Made by a program: the position numbers and the translations under genes | Source: Yoonia maritima | Lineage (GTDB): Bacteria > Pseudomonadota > Alphaproteobacteria > Rhodobacterales > Rhodobacteraceae | NCBI RefSeq assembly: GCF_003003285.1 | Contig: NZ_PVTP01000007.1 | Location: 1-64,000 of the forward strand | DNA length: 64,000 nt | Direction: 5' to 3' | Shown here: positions 16,459 to 24,992 of the stretch, piece by piece | Layout: each line of letters begins with the position of its first letter | Numbering within the stretch: the first letter of the stretch is position 1 | The notes under the pieces: model-generated | What the model was told of the DNA's origin: nothing | Database searches by the model: none | The model's input: only the letters and a program-made list of their open reading frames with translations

Positions 16459-17015
16459 TGCAGGCGGTCTTGATCGTCGTCGGCCTTGTGATCGCGGCGG
16501 CCACCCTAGCCGCGATACTTTGGTCCATCGCATACCTTGAGCGCCGCCTTTGGCCACCAAAGCGATACACCAAGGCGACTCCTGTCTTGGTTTGGGTTCC
16601 GACATTCACGCTATTCGGCATCCTGATCGTCTTAGGATTGATGAATTGGGGAAGCCTACCAATCCCAACTTGGCTGCGGTTCGGAGTTGGCATTCCGCTG
16701 ATTTTTGCTGGCAACGTCATCGTGTGGTCAGAGGTCGCGCAGTTCGGAATAGCCCAAACTTGCGGCGCGAAGGGGTCGCTTCGAACGGGCGGCATGTATC
16801 GCTATTCCCGCAATCCACAATACGTCGCAGATATAGCAATGATTATCGGCTGGATCGTGCTTTGCGCGTCGTCTGGAGCGGCGCTAGTCGGCCTTGCAGG
16901 AATAGCCGTTCTAATTGCCGCGCCTTTCGCCGAAGAGCCATGGCTCAAAGAGCACTACGGTTTCGCGTTCGAGGACTACTGGGCTAGCCACCGCCGCCAA
17001 CACCCGCGCAATTAA
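16458..17015 (+). CDS. Isoprenylcysteine carboxyl methyltransferase-like membrane protein
   Basis: A 185-aa integral membrane methyltransferase of the ICMT/PEMT group. The signature GGMYRYSRNPQYVADI and the C-terminal EEPWLKEHYGFAFEDY should bind S-adenosylmethionine. A GTG at 16455 is possible, but the ATG at 16458 overlaps the CDF stop (TGATG) like its neighbour. It ends the MerR-controlled operon, a context often seen for ICMT-like genes near metal resistance genes. The last 105 bp overlap the convergent AAA gene. The methylated substrate is unknown. Confidence 0.85.
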   Translation: MQAVLIVVGLVIAAATLAAILWSIAYLERRLWPPKRYTKATPVLVWVPTFTLFGILIVLGLMNWGSLPIPTWLRFGVGIPLIFAGNVIVWSEVAQFGIAQTCGAKGSLRTGGMYRYSRNPQYVADIAMIIGWIVLCASSGAALVGLAGIAVLIAAPFAEEPWLKEHYGFAFEDYWASHRRQHPRN

Positions 17016-18122
17016 ACAGTTAACAACCTCTTCAAAGATCCGGCCAGCGGAGAGTCTACGGATCAAGTCAACCAGATCCTTTCCTTCAGGATACCCGATA
17101 TTAAACACACGGCAGCGGTCGAGCAGTGGTGCGGGGATGCCGTCACGTTCATTCGCCGTCATGATCCAGCTGATCTGGCTCATATTGTATGTCCGGCGCG
17201 TGAAGGGGCAGCCCCATGCTGTCGATGATGTCGGTTCGAGCAGGCCCAGAAGTGCGTCCGGCAGCGAAACCCGCGACCCTCCACTGGCGGTCATGGTGCC
17301 TGCTTTCTCGATTTCATCGACAATCATGATTGGGTTGGCGATACCGGTCTTGGCGATTTCCTGAAGGGGCACGCCACCCTGCGCTTTGCTCCATGTCGCG
17401 TCACATCCCGCCACTGTAAAGCTTGCGTTCGAGCTGCCCACATCAAGCGTCCTGACGGGCGCGCCGGACAAGGCGGCGAGCTTGCGTGCATAGGTCGATT
17501 TTCCGCATCCGGGCGGGCCGATCAGGATCACGGGCGGCAGGTTCAACCATGTTTGTCCGGTATTGTATCGCGCGCGTAGGGCTTTGTAGGCCCATGTTGA
17601 GACATCGGACATCCACGGCGCGGAGGCATGCAGCTCGGCGATCATTTCATCAACGGCGTGCAGCGTTGATGGCCCCACTAAGACCGGATGGGCGGTCGCG
17701 AGCTCTTTCACAAACTTTTGCACTTCATCCTTCGGCCCAGCGTTTTTCAGGGCGCGGTCATGTAGGCCCGTTTCCTTCCGGTGGTGCTCTCTTGCAGCCT
17801 CGTAGACAAAGCTGACTTGCACGGCATCTCTTATGGCTGCGACAAAATCCTCGTCCGGATCCTCATGCGTGAAGCCAAGAAGTTCAATCTGGTCATGATC
17901 GATCAACCCCCGCTGCTCGATGATCTCAGCCACATTCGCGGTCATGAAGTCGCTGATCTCTTCTTTGACACGGTGCTCTACTGTCTTTTGGGAAACAGAG
18001 TTATCGCGCAGGAAGTCGATCATACCAACAGCTTCCGCTTTCTGCAGAAAGTCGGCTTTTACGTCGTCGAGATCGGGACGTCGGGGAAGGAGTTCGGTGA
18101 AGTCTTTGAGGTAATGTGTCAT
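16911..18122 (-). CDS. AAA-family ATPase, 3' end possibly altered
   Basis: A 403-aa protein from the start at 18122 (MTHYLKDF), chosen for AAAGG upstream; earlier ATGs up to 18197 lack a ribosome site. The AAA core has Walker A LIGPPGCGKSTYARKLA and Walker B IMIVDEIEKAG, then GLLEPTSSTAWGCPF and TANERDGIPAPLLDRCRVF, a Lon/RuvB-like sensor region. The N-terminal 180 residues are helical and unrecognised. The final ~35 residues lie inside the convergent ICMT gene (105-bp overlap), so the natural C-terminus may have been lost and replaced by read-through. Confidence 0.75.
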   Translation of the reverse strand: MTHYLKDFTELLPRRPDLDDVKADFLQKAEAVGMIDFLRDNSVSQKTVEHRVKEEISDFMTANVAEIIEQRGLIDHDQIELLGFTHEDPDEDFVAAIRDAVQVSFVYEAAREHHRKETGLHDRALKNAGPKDEVQKFVKELATAHPVLVGPSTLHAVDEMIAELHASAPWMSDVSTWAYKALRARYNTGQTWLNLPPVILIGPPGCGKSTYARKLAALSGAPVRTLDVGSSNASFTVAGCDATWSKAQGGVPLQEIAKTGIANPIMIVDEIEKAGTMTASGGSRVSLPDALLGLLEPTSSTAWGCPFTRRTYNMSQISWIMTANERDGIPAPLLDRCRVFNIGYPEGKDLVDLIRRLSAGRIFEEVVNCLIARVLAAVASPVVLERETVVLFEPWLFGERRGN

Positions 18123-18199
18123 CTGTCCATGCCTTTTGGGGGCCATCAAGTATGGCGTCATCGGCACGACGGATCTGAGGATGTTCATGGGACACACAG

Positions 18200-18218
18200 T
18201 GATCGGCCAGGCCGATCA
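18200..18218. promoter_or_regulatory. Perfect 9+1+9 palindrome upstream of AAA gene
   Basis: TGATCGGCC-A-GGCCGATCA is a perfect palindrome about 80 bp upstream of the AAA start codon. It could be an operator or a transcript hairpin; no T-run follows on either strand. Confidence 0.35.
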
Positions 18219-18337
18219 GCCTGGTTTACAGCTTGGGTGCTGCGATAATCTTTGGTGTGTGTATCAACGTCATGGGGTCTATATCCGACCAAAGCGGCTT
18301 CGGTTCAAGTCCCTTCGGCGACGGCTGAACCGATTGC

Positions 18338-18529
18338 CTACCCCAGACCTGGCTCATCGCCCTCGATATCGCTGACAATGTCTTCCGCGATCCGCGTCAC
18401 CTCCGGCGCGATGTCGGTTCGCGTCAGGAATGCCCGGACTCTGTCGATGTGTTCGTCGAGCTGGAAGATCCGCGCGAACCGGTTGTTTTCAATGAAAGCG
18501 AGGCGTTTACATAATTTAGTCCGGCCATT
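18338..18529 (-). pseudogene. Possible 3' gene fragment (63 residues, no start)
   Basis: On the minus strand one frame stays open from a TGA at 18530-18532 to a TAG at 18338. It reads like real protein: KLCKRLAFIENNRF, IFQLDEHIDRVRAFL and APEVTRIAEDIVSDIEGDE. There is no start codon, so it looks like the C-terminal end of a gene that lost its 5' part. It lies just upstream of the AAA gene on the same strand and may be the remains of its operon partner. The family is not recognised. Confidence 0.35.
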
Positions 18530-18580
18530 TCAACTTCCCCTCGGATTCGAAGGTGTCGAAATTCTAGTTCGCAAACCGAG

Positions 18581-18615
18581 CGAGATGCATAGACGAGATG
18601 CACCTACGAGATGCA
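18581..18615. repeat. Three 9-bp repeats with 13-bp phasing
   Basis: CGAGATGCA occurs at 18581, 18594 and 18607, each copy followed by four variable bases, giving an exact 13-bp period. The array lies about 65 bp downstream of tRNA-Gln in a gene-poor stretch. It may be an iteron-like binding site or a slippage product. Confidence 0.4.
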
Positions 18616-18678
18616 GCTGGGAATCAATTCCCAAAACGCGCTTCGCGTCTCAATCAAATCAATGAGTTATAGAAAAGC

Positions 18679-18753
18679 TGGCTGGGGTGGTAGGATTCGA
18701 ACCTACGGTACACGCTACCAAAAAGCGTTGCCTTACCACTTGGCTACACCCCA
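18679..18753 (-). tRNA. trnQ: tRNA-Gln (UUG anticodon)
   Basis: The minus strand folds as a complete cloverleaf. The acceptor stem pairs TGGGGTG with CACCCCA, the anticodon stem pairs ACGCT with AGCGT around loop TTTTGGT (anticodon TTG), and the T arm holds GGTTCGAATCC. G73 and CCA are encoded in the DNA (18679-18681). The D arm has GCCAAGTGGTAAGGC, as is usual for glutamine tRNAs of this group. Confidence 0.96.
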
Positions 18754-18815
18754 TCAGCGAGGGGGTGGATACTGCGAAGATGCGCAGTACACAAGCCCCA
18801 TTTCGACAAAAAATG

Positions 18816-20120
18816 TCATTCTTTTAAACTATCGTCACGGAGCAGGTCTTCGGTGCTGTCTTGGTCTCGTTCTGCATCAACGATCCGGGTTAATGCGGCG
18901 TCGCTCTCGGCTTTTACAGGTTGGACGCGCGTGCTTTCGGCTGGAGGTGGTTCAGGTATGTCACGAATGATTTGAATGGCTTGGGTCGCATCCGGTATGT
19001 CAATACCAGCGTTTAGAATCGCAAGTTTTACTTGCCGTAGCGTTTCACCTTTGGCCCGAACAATTGAGCTATTATTTTGGTCAACCCAGCCAGTTACAAC
19101 GAGTTCAATACCAGCGGGATGTAGGGCTTCGATCCACGCGTCAGCGGCAGGTTCTGCTAGGATAAAAGGTAAGGCCTGCACCGTTTCAGAAACGAGATTG
19201 CGAGTTTCTTGGAGGTCCGCATTGCTGTCGACCATGATTGAAAACTTGAAACGGCGCTCTGCATTTTGGCTGTAGTTTATGATCCGGCTTTTGAACACGG
19301 TGGCATTGGGGATACGAATATGGTTCCCATCAAACGACAGCAAAATCGTCGCGCGGCTGGTCAGGCGTATGACTTTGCCCTGATCTCCGTTGATTTCGAC
19401 TGTATCATTCGGACGAAATGGTTGACGGATGGACAGCATGACTGATGCGATAAAGTTTTCGACAGTATCACGGACAGCAAAACCAAGCGCGAGGCCGATG
19501 ATCCCGGCCGCGCCTAAGATCGTGCTTAGCAACGCGGTCGCGTTCAAGATATCCAGAGCGATAACAATGCCGAAGATAACAAAACCAATGCGAAGCAATT
19601 GCCGGTATAGGTCTGCGATAAATTGGTTCGGGGCAAGGCGTTCCCACGGATGACGCATGCGAGCGAGTGTGAAACCTACAAAAACCACCAAGGCAAAGGC
19701 GAGTGCTGCAATGGCCGCAAGCGGGAGGAATATGATAAATTGATCCACGCGCGACATGAACCTATCAATCGCGGGATTAAGGCGCTGACTGATATCGGCG
19801 GTTTCGGTTACTTGATTTTTTACCGCAACGACGCCTTCTATGCGGGCGGCTAGGGTGTCGAGGGCGCTAATCTCCATCGTCGATGTTGTTGTGCCGCGCA
19901 GGGTGACTATGCCTTCGCTGACGAGAACGGTAACATCATCATAGTTTCCAAGCTCACGCAAAATCTCTCGCATGCGGACAGCGATGTCGGCATCTTGCTG
20001 GTGATAACCTTGGGTCGTAATCGTGCCGTTCGCCTCTTGGGCGGTGGCGGGCGCAGTAAAGGATAGAAGCAGAAATAGGACGGTAATAGCGCGCATAGGG
20101 TCAATCCATGGAAATAACAT
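18816..20120 (-). CDS. Mechanosensitive channel (MscS) with periplasmic BON domain
   Basis: A 434-aa protein. After a signal-like N-terminus (MRAITVLFLLLSFTAPATAQ) comes a BON domain (about residues 40-110, with VTVLVSEGIVTLRGTT and VVAVKNQV). Three membrane segments follow, then the MscS pore helix and beta domain (ILGAAGIIGLALGFAVRDTVENFIASVML, then FRPNDTVEINGDQGKV). The tail is acidic. The ATG at 20120 has AAGG 7 nt upstream; an inner ATG at 20096 has none. It should relieve osmotic stress; the BON domain may anchor to lipid or envelope. A 7-bp hairpin at 18770-18789 lies downstream. Confidence 0.92.
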   Translation of the reverse strand: MLFPWIDPMRAITVLFLLLSFTAPATAQEANGTITTQGYHQQDADIAVRMREILRELGNYDDVTVLVSEGIVTLRGTTTSTMEISALDTLAARIEGVVAVKNQVTETADISQRLNPAIDRFMSRVDQFIIFLPLAAIAALAFALVVFVGFTLARMRHPWERLAPNQFIADLYRQLLRIGFVIFGIVIALDILNATALLSTILGAAGIIGLALGFAVRDTVENFIASVMLSIRQPFRPNDTVEINGDQGKVIRLTSRATILLSFDGNHIRIPNATVFKSRIINYSQNAERRFKFSIMVDSNADLQETRNLVSETVQALPFILAEPAADAWIEALHPAGIELVVTGWVDQNNSSIVRAKGETLRQVKLAILNAGIDIPDATQAIQIIRDIPEPPPAESTRVQPVKAESDAALTRIVDAERDQDSTEDLLRDDSLKE

Positions 20121-20161
20121 GGACTGACCTTATGAATATGGCGGGTCGGGGAAAACCCCTA

Positions 20162-20995
20162 TTACACGCGCAGTGGGTCAGCCTTAGCGAGCGCATCAAA
20201 TCCCATCAGGCTTTTGACAAGGGCATCCATGTTGTCCAGTTGGATCATATTAGGCCCGTCAGACGGTGCGTTATCAGGATCTTCGTGGGTTTCAATAAAC
20301 ACCGCCGCAATCCCAAGCGAAACAGCCGCACGGGCCATGACCGGCGCGAACTCTCGCTGTCCGCCCGATGAGCCGCCCATGCCGCCGGGCTGTTGCACAG
20401 AGTGGGTTGCATCCATCACAACTGGGTAGCCAGTGCGCGCCATCGTTGGCAACGAGCGCATGTCGGCAACCAACGTATTATATCCAAATGAAGAACCGCG
20501 TTCCGTTAATAAGATGCGTTTGTTGCCGGTACTTTCGATTTTGGCGACAACATTGGGCATGTCCCAAGGCGCAAGGAATTGCCCCTTTTTGACATTGATA
20601 ACAGCACCTGTTTCGCCAGCGGCAAGCAGTAGGTCGGTTTGGCGGCACAGGAACGCGGGAATTTGCATGATGTCGCAAACTCCAGCAACGGTTGCGCAAT
20701 GTTCGGGCGCGTGAATATCGGTTAGAACGGGGCAACCGATGCTGTCTTTCACGGATTGCATCACTTTTAGGCCTTCGTCCATGCCAAGGCCGCGCTTACC
20801 ACCCAACGAAGTCCGGTTGGCTTTGTCGTAGCTTCCCTTGAATACGAATTGGGCGCCGTGACGGGCGCAGACTTCAGCCATATGACCTGCGATCATTTGC
20901 GCATGGTCGGTACTTTCAAGCTGGCATGGGCCAGCGATGAGCAAAAGTGGTAGGTCATTGCTAACCGTGAGTGGGCCGATTTCGACGTTATGCAT
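20162..20995 (-). CDS. kdsA: 3-deoxy-8-phosphooctulonate synthase (KDO-8-P synthase)
   Basis: This enzyme condenses phosphoenolpyruvate with arabinose 5-phosphate to Kdo 8-phosphate, the precursor of Kdo in lipid A cores and capsule linkers. The 277-aa protein has all family blocks: LLIAGPCQLES with the class II metal cysteine, FKGSYDKANRTS, the RGLGMDEGL loop, DIMQIPAFLCRQTDLL, VNVKKGQF-like VINVKKGQFLAPWDM and MDATHSVQQPGG. It starts one base inside the kpsE stop, so it belongs to the capsule export operon. Kdo supply and capsule export are thus co-expressed. Confidence 0.96.
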   Translation of the reverse strand: MHNVEIGPLTVSNDLPLLLIAGPCQLESTDHAQMIAGHMAEVCARHGAQFVFKGSYDKANRTSLGGKRGLGMDEGLKVMQSVKDSIGCPVLTDIHAPEHCATVAGVCDIMQIPAFLCRQTDLLLAAGETGAVINVKKGQFLAPWDMPNVVAKIESTGNKRILLTERGSSFGYNTLVADMRSLPTMARTGYPVVMDATHSVQQPGGMGGSSGGQREFAPVMARAAVSLGIAAVFIETHEDPDNAPSDGPNMIQLDNMDALVKSLMGFDALAKADPLRV

Positions 20996-22557
20996 TAAGA
21001 GCTTACCTGTTCGCGAAGGATTGAGACTGTGATGGAGATGAGCAAGTAGATGCCCGCAAAAATAAGGAGTGCAAGCAAGGTGTTTTCGAATGCACGAGGG
21101 TAGGATGCTTGGTCAGGGATGACCGGATTAACGCTTTGCGATAGGTAGCGTACCTGCCTGTTGGCTTCGATCCGGGCGGTTTCCATTTGGGTAAGCGCCT
21201 GTTGCACCATGCTTGTTTGGAAGTTGTAGTTTTCCTCGGCGACCCGCAGTTCGGTATTGCGTGCAGCAAGCGACACTGCACCGGTGGACGTGCCTGTTAA
21301 TTCTTCTCTGAGTTCTGAGATGAGCTGATCGATGTTTGCGATTTGGTCGCGCAATGCCTGAACTTGGATTTCGCTGGGCCGTTCAACGTTCAACCGTGAT
21401 TGAAGCACGAGCGTCAACTGCTGGCGCTCACTTTCCAGCGCGTTGATCTGCCCCATCCGCGCACCGGATTCACTGCCCGCATCGATCTGCTGCATCGACT
21501 CTTGCAGTTCGAGCCAGCTTGCAAGCGCTTCGGCGCGGCGTGCTTCGGCGTCTTCATAACTTTGCAGTGCACCTGTCATTTGATCGACGCGCAAGCGGCC
21601 GGTCAGTTGGTCGACCTGTTCCTCTGCATATCCAATCAGCGCCTCAGAGAAAGCAAAGCTTGTGTTGGGGTCTGCGGCAATGACCTCCATTTTGATGATC
21701 CCTTCTGTGGGATCATAACTAATGCGGACATGGTCAGTATAAAGTTTAAAGGTTTCTTCGTTGGTCGCGTTTTCAGGAAGGCGTTGAATTGAATCGATGC
21801 GTTCGTCGCTGAAGTGCTTTTTGAAACCGTGGTCTTGCTCTAATCGCAACATCGCTTCGCGAGAGGCGAGGTAGGATTGTACCGCGATACTGTCTTGCTG
21901 CGTCGCCATTGAAGTCCCTTGAAACAGCGTAGAAAGCCCAGCAGGGCTTGCCGATTGCGACTGCGCTTGCTGGATCACGACTTCTGATTTGGTGGCGTAC
22001 ATTGGGGTTGCGATTGTATAGAAATACCAACCAACCATGAATGTCGGCAGCAACACAAAGAAGGCAAGTCGCGTAAACATAAGCAGCAGTTTGCGGCGGC
22101 GGCGGCGGGCAATATCAACCTGAATTTGACGGATTTCCGCGGCATGCTCGGGGTTCATTTTCAGCCCGGCTGAGCCTGCGACCTTGGCTTTGTGCCGCGG
22201 GTTTACCTTTTGAGGTAGCTGTATCTGTCCGGGTTGGCCTGCGTTACTGCTATCTTCTGGCATGACCAATTCGAGCACTGATTTCTGTTGGAATGGGTCA
22301 ATACCTGCAGCACGTAACTGCCGTACTGCATCAAATTCAGAGGTAAACGTAAGGCCGCGTTTTTGGGCGACACGACGTGCCATCCGCAATTGACGCGCGG
22401 TTAGACGTTCTTTGCTGATCGCTTCGTTTTCGGTTGCGATCGCATCGGGGTCTTCTAGATGGTTTTCCGGGTTGTGGTTCTGGCCCTGAACGTTCGTTTT
22501 AGATTTGACCCCATCACGGCGGATGCGAAACCTTTTAACCTTGGGTTTAATAGTCAT
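20995..22557 (-). CDS. kpsE: KpsE-like capsule export inner-membrane protein
   Basis: A 520-aa polysaccharide co-polymerase-type protein that links the ABC exporter to the outer-membrane channel. The first ~155 residues are cytoplasmic, charged and include an ARRRRRK patch before TM1 (LAFFVLLPTFMVGWYFYTIA). A long periplasmic coiled-coil region with heptad-like glutamine-rich helices follows, and TM2 (LLALLIFAGIYLLISITVSIL) lies at the very end. E. coli KpsE lacks such a long N-terminal extension. The ATG at 22557 overlaps the kpsT stop by 11 nt. No kpsM permease gene is adjacent. Confidence 0.85.
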   Translation of the reverse strand: MTIKPKVKRFRIRRDGVKSKTNVQGQNHNPENHLEDPDAIATENEAISKERLTARQLRMARRVAQKRGLTFTSEFDAVRQLRAAGIDPFQQKSVLELVMPEDSSNAGQPGQIQLPQKVNPRHKAKVAGSAGLKMNPEHAAEIRQIQVDIARRRRRKLLLMFTRLAFFVLLPTFMVGWYFYTIATPMYATKSEVVIQQAQSQSASPAGLSTLFQGTSMATQQDSIAVQSYLASREAMLRLEQDHGFKKHFSDERIDSIQRLPENATNEETFKLYTDHVRISYDPTEGIIKMEVIAADPNTSFAFSEALIGYAEEQVDQLTGRLRVDQMTGALQSYEDAEARRAEALASWLELQESMQQIDAGSESGARMGQINALESERQQLTLVLQSRLNVERPSEIQVQALRDQIANIDQLISELREELTGTSTGAVSLAARNTELRVAEENYNFQTSMVQQALTQMETARIEANRQVRYLSQSVNPVIPDQASYPRAFENTLLALLIFAGIYLLISITVSILREQVSS

Positions 22558-23194
22558 ATGCGGCCTTTGCCTCTTCCAGTGTGTCAAACATATAGAGCTG
22601 CCCGTTTCGAAGCACCGCAGCGGTGCGGACAAAACGTTCTAATGTTGCAGCTTGATGCGACACGATAATCATCGTTGTGGTCTCAAGACGTTCACGTAAA
22701 ATAGCGCCGGCTTTGCGGTTAAATTCCGCATCCGTAGACCCCGGCATACCTTCGTCAATAAGGTATATATCAAAGTCTAATGCGAGCATGAGAGCAAATG
22801 AAAAGCGTGCTTTCATACCGGTTGAATAGACCCCAATAGGCATATCGAAATATTCTTCTAAGCCGCAAAGCCAGCGGCAATACGCTTCGATGTAATCAGG
22901 GTCCAAACCGTAAAGTCGGGCAATGTACCGACAGTTTTCTTTGGCGGTCAGGCTGTTCACAACCCCCCCCATGAACCCAAGCGGAAATGACACCCGACAA
23001 TCTCTGGTTATGCGTCCTTCGTCCGGTTTTTCGAGGCCCGCCATCATATTGATAAGCGTTGATTTGCCTGTGCCGTTTGGCGCAAGGATGCCCAGAGATT
23101 TGCCTAGTTCGACCCGAAAAGACACGCGATCAAGGATCACCTTGCGTTGGGTGCCTGTCCAAAAGGATTTACTGACTTCTGCAAATTCTAGCAT
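22547..23194 (-). CDS. kpsT: Capsule polysaccharide ABC exporter ATPase
   Basis: A 215-aa ATP-binding subunit close in length to KpsT. Walker A is APNGTGKST, the signature is YSTGMKAR (the KpsT/Wzt form instead of LSGGQ) and Walker B is DIYLIDE, followed by the H-loop IIVSHQ. The ATG at 23194 (MLEFAEV) is preferred over one 39 nt upstream. It powers export of capsular polysaccharide with a KpsM permease that must be encoded elsewhere. It is first in kpsT-kpsE-kdsA. Confidence 0.9.
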   Translation of the reverse strand: MLEFAEVSKSFWTGTQRKVILDRVSFRVELGKSLGILAPNGTGKSTLINMMAGLEKPDEGRITRDCRVSFPLGFMGGVVNSLTAKENCRYIARLYGLDPDYIEAYCRWLCGLEEYFDMPIGVYSTGMKARFSFALMLALDFDIYLIDEGMPGSTDAEFNRKAGAILRERLETTTMIIVSHQAATLERFVRTAAVLRNGQLYMFDTLEEAKAAYDY

Positions 23195-23284
23195 TTCTAT
23201 CCCACGATTAGCCCGCTGGTCGGGCTTACGCATCGTGACCCAGAGTCGTTAATTCTGGGTCGCGATTTTAGCGTTACGCCGTAC

Positions 23285-23344
23285 TATCGCAAAAATGAGC
23301 GATAAATACAGCAACTTCTGTGGGTGACTGCGCCGTTTGGCGCA
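23285..23344. promoter_or_regulatory. Two inverted repeats upstream of kpsT
   Basis: TATCGC and GCGATA (23285-23304) pair around an 8-nt A-rich loop, and TGCGCC-GTTT-GGCGCA (23329-23344) forms a tight 6-bp hairpin just after the nhaA stop. The second may help end nhaA transcription, though no T-run follows. The first lies where the kpsT promoter should be. Confidence 0.35.
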
Positions 23345-23352
23345 ACACAGGC

Positions 23353-24636
23353 TTAGCCGTTTTGTTTTTGTACCTTGGTCAGTTTCCCAGCGACAATAGA
23401 AACAATCGCCGCAAAGAAGCTGAACAATGCACCCATTTTGGCAGCATCTTGCACCGGAATATCGCCAAGCATCACCGTGCTATCAAAGGCAACTGCAGCG
23501 ATAAACAGCGACACGGTAAACCCGATTGCGGAAACGCAACCGATGACAAACAGGTCGATGATGCGCATTCCGTCAGGCAATCCCAGCCCAAGCGGACGTG
23601 CTGCGAACCATCCAAATAGCATAACCCCCAGCGGTTTACCGATAAGAAGACCGGCCAAGACCAACCACGTTGGCGACCCGATTGATGAAAATTCCACACC
23701 AGCATTTAGCAGGCCAAAGAAGAACAAGACGACCTCAACAGGGTGTTTCAGAATGTGTTCGATGTGGTTCAGTAGATCGGTAAGATATTGTTCTGCCTCA
23801 GAGAAAATACCAAATGCGCGATCTGCGTGTGGGATGGTCGGTACAATCGGCAGTAGACCCAGGGCAGGGTGAATACCGGCCTGTTGAAAGCCGTACCAGC
23901 TTGCGCATGCTGCCACGAGGTATGGCCAGAACGATAGTTTGTTACGTACCCAAGTTGATGTCGGGCGCATTTCATTACCACGGTCCATGCGACGCGGCAG
24001 GCGGTTGAACAGGTAAAAGACTGCGAGTGCGGCAAACACTGAAAGCAGCAGCCATTCTGGAGCAAGTTCGCCGGAAGGATAGAAAATCGCGAGGATAATC
24101 AGGCCCGCAGCGTCATCGGCAATTGCCAACAGAAGCAAGAACCGAACAGCCGGGTGACCGGCGCCAAACACAAGGCGACCAACAAGATAACTGAACGCAA
24201 TATCCGTCGCCGTCGGAATAGCCCAGCCATTTGCAACAGCATTGTATGTTTCTGAACCTAAGAAATACGCAAGACCAAGATAAACAGAAATGGGTCCGAC
24301 CATACCACCAAGCGTTGCAAACAGCGGTGTCGCTGCTTTTTTACCGCGCAAGCTGCCGTTTTGAAGAATGACGGCTTCCCAAACTTCTTTGGCGGCGATG
24401 GCAAAGAAAAACGCCATTAATACATCGTTTACAAGGTAGTGGAGCGTGAGTGTTCGGTAGGTAACCTGACCGTTTTCATCGTAATGCGCGTGCCCAACCC
24501 ATGAATCATGGATCAGCTCAAACTCGACGAAATGGTGATAGCTGGTCGCATCAATGTTGGCCCAAACCAGAGCAATCGACGCTCCAATGATCAACAACAG
24601 CGAATAGTTGGTTAAAAAGTTCCAGACGCGATACAT
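23353..24636 (-). CDS. nhaA: Na+/H+ antiporter NhaA
   Basis: A 427-aa inner-membrane antiporter that expels sodium in exchange for protons, expected in a marine bacterium. The ion-binding aspartate pair lies in LLLLAIADDAAGLIILAIFY and the unwound-helix motif in WAIPTATDIAFSYLV. The start at 24636 (MYRVWNF) has GGGGGA just upstream. The protein is somewhat longer than the E. coli form because of an extended first loop (HDSWVGHAHYDENGQVTYRT), a variant seen in many marine NhaA proteins. Confidence 0.93.
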   Translation of the reverse strand: MYRVWNFLTNYSLLLIIGASIALVWANIDATSYHHFVEFELIHDSWVGHAHYDENGQVTYRTLTLHYLVNDVLMAFFFAIAAKEVWEAVILQNGSLRGKKAATPLFATLGGMVGPISVYLGLAYFLGSETYNAVANGWAIPTATDIAFSYLVGRLVFGAGHPAVRFLLLLAIADDAAGLIILAIFYPSGELAPEWLLLSVFAALAVFYLFNRLPRRMDRGNEMRPTSTWVRNKLSFWPYLVAACASWYGFQQAGIHPALGLLPIVPTIPHADRAFGIFSEAEQYLTDLLNHIEHILKHPVEVVLFFFGLLNAGVEFSSIGSPTWLVLAGLLIGKPLGVMLFGWFAARPLGLGLPDGMRIIDLFVIGCVSAIGFTVSLFIAAVAFDSTVMLGDIPVQDAAKMGALFSFFAAIVSIVAGKLTKVQKQNG

Positions 24637-24992
24637 GCTATCCCCCAATTTATTTAATTCGCAAGTAAAGCAAAGGTGGCGTGTCATCAAGCTACGCAGG
24701 CGTTAACTTGTCGTGAGGGACATGATATATGAGTGCAGATGTGCAGCGAGCGTGGAGGCGCCCAGATATTAGGCGCGCATAAGGCGAAGACTTAATCAAA
24801 ATGGCGCTTGAGTTTCGTATAAAGACGGAGGAATTCAACGGTTCTATATGAAAGTTCGCCTCTCTTGTGCTCTTTGGAAACATCAGTGGAATATCCACTG
24901 ATATTGTGCGGTTTGATGCCTGTCATCGCTTGATCTATTACCGTCAAATCGGCTAGCCTAAATTCATAAACCCCCTTTAATTGGAGTAACTT
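24637..24992. other. 356-bp divergent intergenic region, nhaA/ridA
   Basis: No gene is visible. The notable element is the 21-bp palindrome at 24882-24902, listed separately. A weak -35/-10 pair (TTGATC and TAGCCT, 18-bp spacer) near 24930-24960 could start the ridA-nagB transcript. Confidence 0.4.
24882..24902. promoter_or_regulatory. 21-bp palindrome upstream of ridA-nagB
   Basis: ATCAGTGGA-ATA-TCCACTGAT is a perfect 9+3+9 inverted repeat 90 bp before ridA. It is unlike the motif found at the neighbouring amino-sugar genes, so ridA-nagB may answer to a different regulator. No T-run follows, which argues against a terminator. Confidence 0.5.

Noticed and set aside
18770..18789. Hairpin between mscS and tRNA-Gln as a terminator
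   Set aside because: The 7-bp stem is perfect but there is no T-run on the minus strand; it is mentioned only with the mscS entry.
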